Positions 13,969 to 24,118 of a stretch of DNA of 24,396 nucleotides are shown piece after piece (position 1 is the stretch's first letter; the number at the start of each line of letters is the position of its first letter). The notes below the pieces were generated by a model. It was given only the letters and a program-made list of their open reading frames with translations. It did not search any database and was not told the DNA's origin. The DNA comes from Lingula anatina (taxonomy: Eukaryota > Brachiopoda > Lingulata > Lingulida > Lingulidae): contig NW_019775868.1 of NCBI RefSeq assembly GCF_001039355.2, forward strand, positions 160,879 through 185,274. The letters run 5' to 3'. Both the position numbers and the translations under genes were made by a program.

Positions 13969-16699
13969 ATGGAAAGTGTGGAACATTTGCGTCACCTGGA
14001 ATTCCCTCACTCAACCCAGCTGGCATTACAGTACATACAGCAGCACTCTGGAGATTGTGACAGTACTTCCACAGAAGACAGGATACCTGGGCTGGGGGTT
14101 GGCTCTGAGAGCATCACCCAAGAGCTGGCACAGGAGTTTGTGTTCTTTCAGACACCTGGGAGACAGGTAAAAAAGATCAAAGCTTTCCTACACTTAATCA
14201 CATTCTTATAAATGACAGTGGTTGGCTGAGGGAGTGTTAGAAGGATTAGAAGCTGGAAAAGCATGTGTGACTAAAAATCATAACTCCAGGAATCTATTCA
14301 TGCTCAGTTTTTCTTTTAGAATTTTTCTTTGTTTCTTCCAGAAGTTGTCAGCCATTCAGGAGTTTCAGTTGAAAGAGCTCCTGTGTAATTATTTCCATGA
14401 GCAGAAGGATGGTAAAGCGCAGGCCATCTTCAATACACTGTTTGACAGTCGCCCAGGGTTGTTCCAAGCCTACCAGCTCAGTGTTCTCAGCAGCCTGGTA
14501 TCCATGGGTGTGGCCATGAAGTGCACTGTCTTATTAGATTGTGCAGCCATCTGGATCCAGGTGAGCAAAGGTTTGCATCATCTGTAATACTGCAGTGTAG
14601 GTAAAATAACGTAATTGCCTTCGTTGTCAGTTATTCAGTTATGCAGGTTCAATTACTCACCCTCCATAAGCTTTAAAGTCCCGGCATGATAATAATTTTT
14701 TGTTGATGTGCAATGTGAACTATTGTATAAAACATAGTCATGTTGACTTATTTGAATAGTGGTCAAATTGAAAATGAAAAGAATGCAGGAAACTCTAACT
14801 AATGTGTATGTACAATGCTGGAAAATACTACACTGTGTGTGTGTGTCTGTGTGTGTGTGTGCGTGCGCGCGCATGCGTGCGTTCTGAAACATTGCATACA
14901 AAATTTAATTGGTCATGATAGCACAGAGTGAGTTGCATGTTTTACCCATTTTGCATCATAAGTCTAATAATTTAGTAATTTCTTTTATTCTAAATTATTA
15001 AATTTTTTTACAGAAACATGGTTACAGCACTCAGAATTCGGAGAACTTAATCAGGGATTTGGTAAAGGATTATTGTCTCCTGATTCCTGGGACTACATCC
15101 GTCTTAGAAGAATTACCACAGATATCAGCAAAATTTGCCTGTAGCTTCATAGCTGTCACCTCTGCTATTTACAATATGTCAGGTAAGGTATTTTTCCAAT
15201 TGTCTTGTCTCTTCACAAGTCATGTTTTTTTTTCTTTTTTTTTGTCTTCTAATTGTTTATAATTAAGGTTAGAGTGATAGCAAAATCTTGACCAAATTCT
15301 GTATATTTCCAAAGTTCCAGACACAGATATTCCATTTTCCTTGCTGCAACTGATCACAAAATGGGTGGAGCAGGATCCAACACTCTGCTTACAACTGCTG
15401 CCACCTGTTAGTCACTCCCTCAAGACAAGCAGTGCCAAATCTGTTGTACTGCATACACCTATTCTAGGACTTCTTGCTTGGTCAGTAGTGATTCCTCTAA
15501 AGAAAGAACTAAGGACTTTACGCCAGAATGAGCAACAAAGTAATGGGACCAAGACCATTGATTCTCAGGCTGTGCGTTTGGTATCAGACAGTGAATTTTC
15601 TGCTGAAACTTTGTGCTCCAGGCTCCATTTGGGCCTCTTGAAGACAATTTTAGTGATTGGTTCATCTCCTCAGCACATCCAAATACATTTACACATCCAG
15701 GATGTGCTCAGTTTAGCCCAGGAGGTGGCGACACTGAGCTCTGGGAGGACAGGACTGAAGACTGTGCTTAGTGGGGCTGAAAGGCTGCTTCAAGCACTCC
15801 AGGTGGCTATGTATGTGAAGGCTTGCAGATGCCAAGCAGGTAAGGGAAGGTTTTTCCCCTAATATTTAAGCAAAATGACTCAAACCTTTCAATGGAGAAA
15901 TTATCAATTATTCAAAAATGTGATTTTGGAATCATTAAATGTAGCATTTGTGGTGCTTTTCCTGCATAGAATAGAACTTTAATTTTTTTTTAATTTATGG
16001 GTTTAAAAAATACAGTATCTGTAAAATTGACAAATATTTCCTTTGAAAATATTGAGTTATTGTTGTAAATTAAATATGTGCAGTAAATTTTGAAAATTTG
16101 AATATGAAATATGGTGACATACATTTCATTCTTAGGTATCTTGGAAAGTCAATTGTTAATGGTTAGTGCTAACTGCTTATTAGATTATCGTTGGTTAATA
16201 TTCTATTTTCATTTTTGCTGAAAGTGAAATAGTTCAATAACAAACTTCTTTTTTTATTTATTCTATACTTTCTTGTTTTTTTCAGAAGATTTGAAAAACC
16301 TTGGGAGGACACTTCCAACAACCAGGTAAATTATCTTTTCTGAGTGTAGATATGTCTTTAAACATACCAAAATAATTATATCTATAATACCATATTACAC
16401 ACCTTGCACAAATACAAACTTCTTTGAAAAAACACAGTTGTTCAGCTGTTTTGTTTTTTATTTTTTTATTCATTATTATTTTTATTAAGTATTCTCTTCT
16501 CTGAAATCTGAATTGATATTGAAAATAAGGAGTTATGCTCAACTCAATAACCAGTTAAAAGTAATTGAAGTGTTTGATAAGATCTTATGTAGAGAACCAC
16601 TTCTATGTTAATAATAATTAATTACATTTCAGATTACTTGATATTCTGCTTCAAAGATTGAGCTCCACATCTGCATCACATGAACCTATGGAACATTGA
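13969..16699 (+). CDS. INTS15: Integrator complex subunit 15 (C7orf26 homologue; 6 coding exons)
   Basis: Exons are 13969-14166, 14342-14560, 15014-15182, 15315-15839, 16286-16325 and 16633-16699. They sum to 1218 nt (405 residues plus stop) in consistent phase. The protein matches vertebrate C7orf26/INTS15 along its length: QEFVF, IQEFQLKELLCNYF, LVSMGVAM with the DCAAIW segment, LVKDYCLLIPG, CSFIAVTSAIY, LLQLITKWVEQDP, TPILGLLAW, LHLGLLK, RLLQALQVAM, then EDLKNLGRTLP. INTS15 is known to join INTS10/13/14 in the Integrator arm, which processes snRNAs and attenuates RNA polymerase II transcripts in the nucleus. It ends soon after the last helix, without the Pro/His-rich C-terminal tail of the 449-residue human protein. 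The start is the first ATG after the acceptor at 13944, and an in-frame TGA at 13948-13950 precludes upstream extension within that exon. It is divergent from ILF2. Confidence 0.92.
14834..14881. repeat. (TG)n / CG-alternating microsatellite in INTS15 intron 2
   Basis: This is a TG dinucleotide repeat that passes into alternating GTGCGCGCGC and GCATGC. It is a purine-pyrimidine alternation with Z-DNA potential. Confidence 0.85.
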
Positions 16700-17400
16700 A
16701 CACCATCAGGGGCAAATAAGAGAAATAGGATTTCTCTAGTTCAAGTTATCATCAAATTTTTGGCCCAAGTTATAAAATGAACTCAACAACAATGTGCTTT
16801 TTTATGTTATGTTTAAACACTATATCAAGGACACTTGTAAATAAATCTATTTACCATCGAGTGGATAGCCTTGCAATTTGTTCTTTTTTGAGAAATATAC
16901 AAGATAAAAATACAATTTTTGATAATACAAGGCCATTGGGAAAGTTTTTCTCTGGTCCACTCTTGAGTAACAATTTTACATTATTTTTCCACAACATTTG
17001 CTTAACTAATAGACATCGAAGTAAGTATATAAAAAGATTTGTAAGGTTATTGACACCAAATGAGATCAGTCGCACAGGGCTTGGGTCACCGTCTATTTAT
17101 CAAGTCGTGATTGTCAAATATCCGGAGATTTCCAGACAAATATTCGGACATTTCCGGAGACTTACTCAAACATGTTATTTCATGCATATGCGTTTAGAGG
17201 TTAAATATTCAGTTGTCCACTTGGGAAGACTTGGTATTTAGAATATGTTGAAATGTCTTTTAAAAATAGATTTCCAAAAGCTGCCAGTTTGAAATTTCTG
17301 AAGGGTTTTCATCACATATTTCTGAATCAATTAAATCTGTAACTCTGTTCTAATTGGTCTTTGAACGACCTTGGTCAAAATAAAATTTGTTTTTAAAATC
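16700..17400 (+). other. INTS15 3' UTR and downstream sequence
   Basis: This is non-coding sequence after the INTS15 stop. AATAAA at 16840-16845 is the likely poly(A) signal, with a second at 17379-17384. A 154-codon open frame at 16777-17241 spans the first signal but has no domain or composition suggesting a real protein. Near 17117-17167, TCCGGA-containing segments recur in imperfect inverted and direct arrangement. Confidence 0.5.
16840..16845 (+). terminator. Poly(A) signal of INTS15
   Basis: Canonical AATAAA, 141 bases after the INTS15 stop codon. Confidence 0.55.
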
Positions 17401-17467
17401 CAATGTTTTTGACATGGTGGTTGTAGATGGATAGATATTTATTTTCTGGGCAATTTCAACTTTATTA

Positions 17468-17678
17468 ATGGAGCCTCATGAGCCTAATCCTCGAGATCCC
17501 CGAAGCTCGTGGGTTCCTACCAGTACTGTAGACCCTATGCCGCGTGAAGTTAAGTGCACGCGTACTTTGCTGACTGCCCTAGGGCAATGTTTACCGAACC
17601 TAACGATGACCTTGGAAAGACGCTCATTGTGCAAAACGCAATTAAACTAGAAAAAATGTCCACGAGGACATTTTTTTT
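17468..17678. other. GC-richer palindrome-bearing island ending in a hairpin
   Basis: This is a roughly 200-bp stretch clearly richer in G and C than its surroundings. It contains the perfect palindromes CTCATGAG (17475-17482) and TGCCCTAGGGCA (17575-17586). It closes with a perfect 11-bp hairpin at 17651-17676 and a T-run. A 60-codon open frame (17468-17650) fits the same bounds but resembles no known protein. Candidates are a structured non-coding RNA, a short non-autonomous element or a regulatory island. No tRNA-type A and B boxes are evident. Confidence 0.3.
17651..17678. repeat. Perfect 11-bp hairpin with T-run
   Basis: AAAAAATGTCC (17651-17661) pairs exactly with GGACATTTTTT (17666-17676) around the loop ACGA. 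Two further T residues follow. The shape resembles an intrinsic terminator or an RNA polymerase III stop, but neither function is shown in this context. Confidence 0.7.
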
Positions 17679-18432
17679 ACTCGAGCATGAATAGTGCATG
17701 TAGAAGTCACAATTGTCATGCGTACTTTTCGCCGTTTATCTTTTTAAAGATCCAAGTACGATATCATCCTTGACTGTCGTCAATTAATGCCACAGTTAGG
17801 TATTACATAATAAGGCACTGTCATCTATGCCTAAATATTTGCCAAACTAACGTGTTGGCAAACACAATTTCATTAAATATCTGGCAACAAATAACCGCTG
17901 AACAGTCTTATTTCAGAAATATTTCTCGGCGGATATTGTTAAAACAACAACCCCAATAGATTGCAATGAGCTATTTTCACAAAGGATATATCCATATGGA
18001 AAACAATAGCTGTTCTGTGTACAGTCTCTTTTTGATAACAACAAATGTGACGAAGACCCGCGTTTAAGAAAGAATAAAACCGACAACGATCAGATAACTT
18101 GGAGCAAAACTATGGTTTGATGCAGCCGTATGATAAACGGGGCTGTTGGTGATCAACTTTTGCGATCGTACATTGCCAGCAACAAAGACTATTGAACAAA
18201 AAAGGTATGGAATAACCGAGTTTTGATGAAGGTTTCGGAATTTCAACAAAATGTGACATTAACTTTTATTAAGTTTGTTAAATTTAGTCACGGTTCCTGC
18301 TGGATGCAATAAGAGATTGTAATTAAATTACGTCAATTTGAGTACCACCGCATGCAGTTATTTACATCCTCTGTTCGGACCAGGAACAATTGTTCGTACT
18401 ATCACAAAGCAAATTTTGCGCTGAATTATCAC

Positions 18433-18440
18433 TATATAAA
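18433..18440 (+). promoter_or_regulatory. TATA-like element, candidate promoter of the IgGFc-domain gene
   Basis: TATATAAA lies about 650 bp before the start codon. It would only fit if a 5' UTR intron exists, as the acceptor at 19062-19072 suggests. Such motifs are common in AT-rich DNA. Confidence 0.2.
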
Positions 18441-18745
18441 ATAAATTTGTATTGGAAAAAATTATCAGAATGATGCATCAGTGATGTAAAAAATAGATGA
18501 TTTAAAAAATCAAAATTCGTTGTAATGCACCAAGGCTAGAAATGATGACCGAGCGATCATACTTAATTTTACTTTGACTGAACATTATTTAAAATTCAGT
18601 TTTAAAAACCTCAATTGGATTCAACGTTTGGAATTAAAGAGTCAACCCTGCCCTTAGCATTCATAAGTTGAGGGTGAAGTATTTGAAAAATACTAAGAAT
18701 TCGTTATCAAAGTTGGTTTTGTGCCTATAATTTGAGCCATGTCTC

Positions 18746-18770
18746 AAAAAAAAAAAAAAAAAAAAAAAAA
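18746..18770 (+). repeat. 25-nt poly(A) run
   Basis: An uninterrupted run of 25 A. No poly(A) signal directly precedes it and no target-site duplication was found. Confidence 0.8.
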
Positions 18771-19089
18771 GGAATATAACCACTTATAGGCCTCCTCTAT
18801 TGTAGCAAAACATATACTATCAGTAAATTTGCAAACAATGGTTCTATTGATCAAACTTACGTGGATTGTTTTGTTCGTTGGAAGCTCAGTACAAACAGTT
18901 GTGTTCATCTTGCAGTATATGGTTTAAGATAGTAATAAGGGTTGAACCACGATTTTATGTACTTGTTATTTATACCTTTGTCACTTCCGATCAACTAGAT
19001 TAATTTTGGAAAATCCATACTTCACATACATGCATAATTCACATAAGTGATCCAAAGAAAACTCTTTTTTAGGGAAGTATTGAGACAAA

Positions 19090-19195
19090 ATGAAATTTAT
19101 TGCGGTCTTTACGCTTGCTTCTGCACTTCATCTGATCATGGGTAGGTTCACAATTCCTTTTATACGCTTTGCAAGTTAATAAGGCACAGGTTTGA

Positions 19196-19234
<39 letters not shown>

Positions 19235-22200
19235 TAATAATATGATAATCATCAATCAATATTAATATTTCCATTGATATTATTGACAAAAATAACAATG
19301 ACAGTATTCTTGAAACAAGCTGTGCACGCTTGTCGGTGGTATATTGACCACAGTAAGACAAAGACTTCAACTAAATACCAAACAATCTTAAAAACATTTC
19401 ATCCAAACCATCAAATTAATGTAATTTGTAATCCTTTCTTGGTATTTTAATTATTGTCGCTTTTGTCTCTCTTTCACCCTTAGCTGCTCCGGACAATCGA
19501 GGCACCGAATTTTTACTAATGTTCGGAGAAAACCTAATTATCAGCGGGGAGGACTTCCTTTTGGAGCTTTTTGTTACCACCTCCTCTACTGACGTGGTGT
19601 TTGTAAGTATCATCATATTTCTTATCATATCACCAGCGTCACTTGAATTGTTCTTTTCAGCTGGTTTCACCTGGAATACGTCATTCCAAACCCTGATGTG
19701 ACTCTCAATAATTTCTCGAAGAAGACGCATTGAAAAAAGGCGCGTAGTAATTTACCAAAGCAACAAAGTGTTTCAAGATCAGTGTCCAAGCACCTTTAAA
19801 ATACTTCCATAAGTAACAAGACAATATACCTGTGTGCATGTACCGGGTTTTATATGTAGAGCGTATGGTGCGTGTGCAATAACCTCAATAATTTGTACAC
19901 GGTTCTTTACGTGTTTAAATTTGCTAAGACGTACGCCGTGGACGACGACGCCCACTTAATGACCGAATTTGTTTCTTTTTTGTTACAGTTCAACGTGAGC
20001 ACTCCTCAATGGGTCCATAGCGACAGCGTTCACATGGAGCTTAACGTGACCAGCGGTCAGGTGCGGCAGATATTTCTTCCGCAAAACTTGCGACATTTCG
20101 GCTTCGAGAAAGCGTCAAAGGCCGTTTGGGTATCTGCTACGGATGAGGTGGCTGTATACGGTATCAACAAACAAAAGAATTCCTGTGACGGATTCTTAGG
20201 TCTACCGACCGATGTATTAGGAAAGCAATATTTTACGGTGTCATATTCACCTGCCAAGCGCCGCTGTCAATTTGGTAAGTCTTCGAGAAACATTTGTCGA
20301 CTGCAGAAATAGTGAATTCGCTGAAATAATAATAAAATCCGCTTTGGGTTTTGTGGATACCAACTTGCAAGAAACTGATCTCAAGATTAAAAGATAAAGT
20401 TTATGTGTTATTGTCGGGACATGCTTTATCAAGATCAATTTTGATGGCGTTTCGAAACATTGCATAGAACAAAGTCAACATAATATTTTACATGTGCTCA
20501 AAATGCTTTAGACAAGCGCTTTTATTTACTGATATTATATGTTTGGCTCATCCTTTTGAAATTATTTGCCAACTCTCGTAAATGAAACCTTAGAGCATGA
20601 TTTATAATTCCTGCGATTATTTTTCCAATTTATTTATTTATGTATTTATTTATTTATGTATTTATTTATTTAACTATTAATTAATTAGTTAATTTTTAAG
20701 TAGGCATTTTACTAATTACTAAATTTTACTAAATTCTTCCTGTCAATCATTCTAATTTTGATGAAAAAATGAAAGAGAAAACTTTTTCTTCGGTTGTTTC
20801 GTTACAATGGGCAAACTTGGACATTTGACCTGGCAGAGTGCAATCCACTGTTGCTATCGCTATTTCTCTGAAAATTTATCATTTTGTAATTATAAATTAC
20901 TTGTGTGTCGGACACATATATATGGTCACTGTTCAGTCAGCGTTTTTATTTCCCAGGAATCGTTGCAACCGAAGACAACACGAACATTAACGTGACACTA
21001 GGCCACCAGCAACACCCAGTAGGCAGCGCTACGAATGTGGCGTATGAAGGAGTGAATTATGCCAATGGGGATGTCATGCACGTGGTATTAAACAGATTCG
21101 AGACCATTCAGTTCCAGGCCTCAAATGAATACGACCTAACAGGGTCATATATTGACGCCGACAAACCCGTGGCTGTATTCAGCGGGAATCTGAAAACCAA
21201 TGTCGGCGATGGAAGTAGCCAAGACCACTTAGTCGAACAACTGATGCCTGTCGAAAGTTGGGGCAAGAAGTTTGCCACTGTTCCAATACCTGGTAGAGAT
21301 ATCTACAAACTAGGAGACGTGTTCAGGTTTGTTGCCAGTGTGGCAAATACTACGATTTCAATGACAGGAATTTCAGACCAAGGGACCGTACAGTTAAATC
21401 TACCGAACGCTGGCAGTTTCATCGAACATGTCATCGGGTTTAACACAAGTAATACATACACCCTCATTGAAAGCAACCATCCAATTCTAGTGGTTCAAAT
21501 TGTTCAAAGTCAAGTGAAAAATAATGAACCAGCAGATCCCACCATGATCCTGATACCGCCTATAGAACAGTACGCCTCGGAGTATGCTTTCGCAACACCT
21601 AAGTACAGCAGGGGATCATACGAAAACTATCTATTGTTGATAGCTAAAAGCTCAGAAGCTAGCGGCATCCGCTTGGACACTGCCCCGCTTGAGAATGACG
21701 TAGTATGGCACGCGATCCCGGGGACTGACTATCAAGGTGCTACGGTCTTGGTAGCCGAGGGAACGCACATCATAAACCATGTTTCACCTATCAGTTTGTT
21801 TGGAGTTTTTATGTTTGGAACAGCACGCCTTGAAACTTACGGATTTCCTGGAGGCATGCGTATAGCACCTATTAATGCGGTAAATACATCAAAATTTAAA
21901 TGGTCGTTTTTTAATAGGCAACACAACGCGCCTCAGAACACGCTTTAACCATTTTTCGAGCTTGAAGCTAAAATCATCAACAATCTCTGGTGTAGATTTA
22001 AGTAATGACACTTTAAACTTTCAATGATGTTTGAACATAATTTTCAACTGTCGTGTTCTGTCATTCAAAGTTTACCATCGTTATCATTTCATATCTCTCC
22101 TCCACAGGCCTGCGTACCCTCCACAATGGTAGGGGCAGATGGTTTTGACAACGACTGCGATGGAAGAATCGACGAGGAACTGTGTGATAACAATATCGGT

Positions 22201-24118
22201 GGGCTTTTATTAATATCATTGTTTTTCATTAATCGAATTAATCAGAAATTAACTGCTCACTCCTACACTGTCTTTGCAGAAAGTTTAATTAAATGTGAAG
22301 AAAGAAAAACGCAACTAAAATTTGGAATATGCAGTCAATATGTTTGCACTATGTTGCTGCAACAACCACAAACGCTTCAAAGTGCAAAGAAATCCCTGTG
22401 CAATATATTATAGCACTGTATTACGTATGTTTATTTATCTATCGTAGATGATGATAATGACGGGCTGCAGGACGAAGATTGTGCAAATGAAAAGAGTACA
22501 AGTAAGTATAAGTATATTGTTGTAACCAAACACCTTGTAGATGGGTAAAACGGTATTATGTACAAGTACCAAGAAACACTTTTGACTCGTGTCCGTAATT
22601 GTAATATTGAAAATTGAGAGAAGTGAGAGGAGTATTAATAATGTTCGTGAAAAAGACTAGTTTCGAAGGACAATGAAGTATTTGATCTTAAAGATATAAT
22701 AATTTTCAATGCGGTTCATATTGGAATTTGAGAGCAGTCGAATACATGTAATATTGGAAGAAACGTCTTAATGAATCATTTAACACGAAGTTCACGGCAA
22801 TTATATTCCCAATGTTTGGTTTGAAGCTCTTACCATGAATGAAATAGTGACTTCGACGGTTGAGGCCCCAGCTACGACTGTTGAGGCTACGACGACTACA
22901 GAAGCGCCAACCACGACCACTGAGACAGCAACTATGACCACAGAAGCGCCAACTACGATTGTTGAGGCTACGACGACTACAGAAGCGCCAACTACTACCA
23001 GTGAGGCAGCTACTACGTCTACAGGAGCGCTGACTTCGACTGCTAAGGCTTCTACTACGACTACAGAAGAGCCAACCACGACCACTGAAGCAGCTACTAC
23101 AACTACAGAAGCGCTGACTTCGACTTCTAAGCCATCTACAGAAGCGCCAACTACGATTGTTGAGGCTACGACGACTACAGAAGCGCTTACTACGACCAGT
23201 GAGGCAGCTACTACGACTACAGGAGCGCTGACTTCGACTGCTAAGCCTTCTAGGCCTACTACGACTACAGAAGAGCCAACCACGACCAGTGAGGCAGCTA
23301 CTACGACTACAGAAGCGCCAACTACGACCAAAGTGTCGCCAACCACAACTACTGAATCAGTTACTACAACTACAGAAGCGCAAACTACACTTATAATGTC
23401 GCCAACTACGAACACAGGAGCGCCAATTGCGACTACTGAGGCGCCCACAATGACTCCTGAGGCAACCTCGACGACTACTAGTGCGGTTACAACTACTAAG
23501 TCTATTACTATTACTGAGGCATCGACTTCTACCATTGAAGTAACTAGTGTAAGAACTTCTAACGCAGTTACCACAAACACCGAGACAGATACTGCGGTTA
23601 CTACAGCAGCAAGAAAAACTACTACTTTCACAGAGGCAAGAGAAACTGGCTCTCGTGTCAGATCTACGACGCCCATTGTCTCTAACGGCACTTCAGCATT
23701 CCTCGCCACCAAAGAAGTTTCTACTGTGACAACCAATATGAATACAGATGCTGTGTATGTGACAGCTGTGGAGGACTTGAGGACGTCAGCTGCAGCAGAC
23801 AGCACCTCTGAAACACAGACCACTGACACCAAAGGTTCTAATGATAGTGTAAGCATTTCAGCTGAAACAACACCGGCAGCCGCCACGCAGGCAGCGCAGC
23901 CACTTGGCGTCGCCAACAAACAGTTTCGCATAATGAACGATGATGGATCCCTTACGGCTGATGGCATCTCTGTTGTCACAGTCAGTGTGGTACCAGCCGT
24001 AAGCCTGGCTGTTGCACTTGCGATTGGCTGTTGTTATTTCTTAGCAGCAGGAAAGGTTCATCCCAGAGAGGATGATGAGGAGGAGGAGCAGGAGGAAGGA
24101 GACACCGTTTTGGTGTAG
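19090..24118 (+). CDS. Membrane-anchored IgGFc-binding-domain protein with metal-binding loops and mucin-like stalk (7 coding exons)
   Basis: Exons are 19090-19141, 19484-19602, 19989-20274, 20957-21879, 22108-22198, 22448-22501 and about 22827-24118 (938 residues if so). Residues 1-18 form a signal peptide. From about 60 to 460 lies a domain of the family named for the N-terminus of the IgG Fc-binding mucin FCGBP, with landmarks SCDGFLGLPTDVLGKQY, TEDNTNINV, DKPVAVFSGN and SSQDHLVEQLMPVESWGKKF. Residues 461-508 hold two Asp-rich loops, DNDCDGRIDEE and DDDNDGLQDED, of the DxDxDGxxD(E/D) type known in EF-hand, TSP3 and MopE-like metal-binding proteins. Residues about 515-750 are a Thr/Pro/Glu repeat stalk likely to be O-glycosylated. 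Residues 889-916 are a transmembrane helix, followed by an acidic 22-residue tail ending TVLV. The acceptor of exon 7 is uncertain (22827, 22848 or near 22791 all keep frame). Ligand and function are unknown; binding of IgG is not implied in an invertebrate. Confidence 0.85.
19197..19232. repeat. (AAT)12 microsatellite in intron 1 of the IgGFc-domain gene
   Basis: Twelve perfect AAT units, followed by a degenerate continuation to about 19248. Confidence 0.9.
20629..20672. repeat. (TTTA)n microsatellite in intron 3 of the IgGFc-domain gene
   Basis: This is an array of TTTA units interrupted at regular spacing by TGTA, so it is itself a higher-order repeat of about 16-17 nt. It lies about 285 bp before the acceptor of exon 4. 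Confidence 0.85.
22448..22501 (+). other. Phase 1-1 mini-exon encoding one metal-binding loop
   Basis: This 54-nt exon of the IgGFc-domain gene is symmetrical in phase (enters and leaves in phase 1). It encodes a DDDNDGLQDEDC loop followed by ANEKST. A symmetrical exon can be skipped or duplicated without frame change. It follows the exon with the related loop DNDCDGRIDEE. Confidence 0.7.
22857..23510 (+). repeat. Thr-rich coding repeat (mucin-like stalk)
   Basis: The region is built of short units around ACT ACG ACT ACA GAA GCG CCA (TTTEAP), coding Thr, Glu, Pro, Ala and Ser. A higher-order duplication is visible: 22941-23083 recurs at 23139-23287, offset 198 nt, nearly identical apart from a few substitutions and a 6-nt insertion. 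The offset is a multiple of three, so copy-number change preserves the frame. Confidence 0.85.

Larger units (their letters stand above)
17679..19089. other. Upstream region of the IgGFc-domain gene
   Basis: This is AT-rich intergenic sequence with no supported gene. It holds an inverted repeat TTTGCCAA/TTGGCAAA at 17838-17862 with a 9-nt spacer, a TATATAAA element at 18433-18440, and a run of 25 A at 18746-18770. A strong acceptor-like tract (CTCTTTTTTAG) ends at 19072, 18 nt before the start codon. The last suggests a 5' UTR intron with a transcription start further upstream, perhaps below the TATA-like element. This is inference. Confidence 0.4.

Noticed and set aside
16777-17241. 154-codon plus-strand open frame after INTS15
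   Set aside because: It spans the likely INTS15 poly(A) signal, has no recognisable motif or domain, and its amino-acid mix looks like translated AT-rich non-coding DNA.
17500-17530. tRNA or tRNA-derived SINE promoter (GTGGGTTCC resembling a B box)
   Set aside because: The sequence departs from the GGTTCRANNCC consensus and no cloverleaf or A box could be placed.
17468-17650. 60-codon open frame in the GC-richer island as a gene
   Set aside because: No family resemblance, no splice partner, and composition explained by the island itself.
17838-17862. TTTGCCAA/TTGGCAAA inverted repeat as a nuclear factor I site
   Set aside because: The half-sites are in the opposite order and spacing to the known TTGGC-N5-GCCAA site; likely a chance palindrome.
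22801-23979. 392-codon minus-strand open frame rich in Val and Ser
   Set aside because: It is the mirror of the Thr-rich repeat: ACN codons read as GT-rich codons on the other strand, so no stops arise. The plus-strand reading has a signal-to-tail architecture and correct splice phases.
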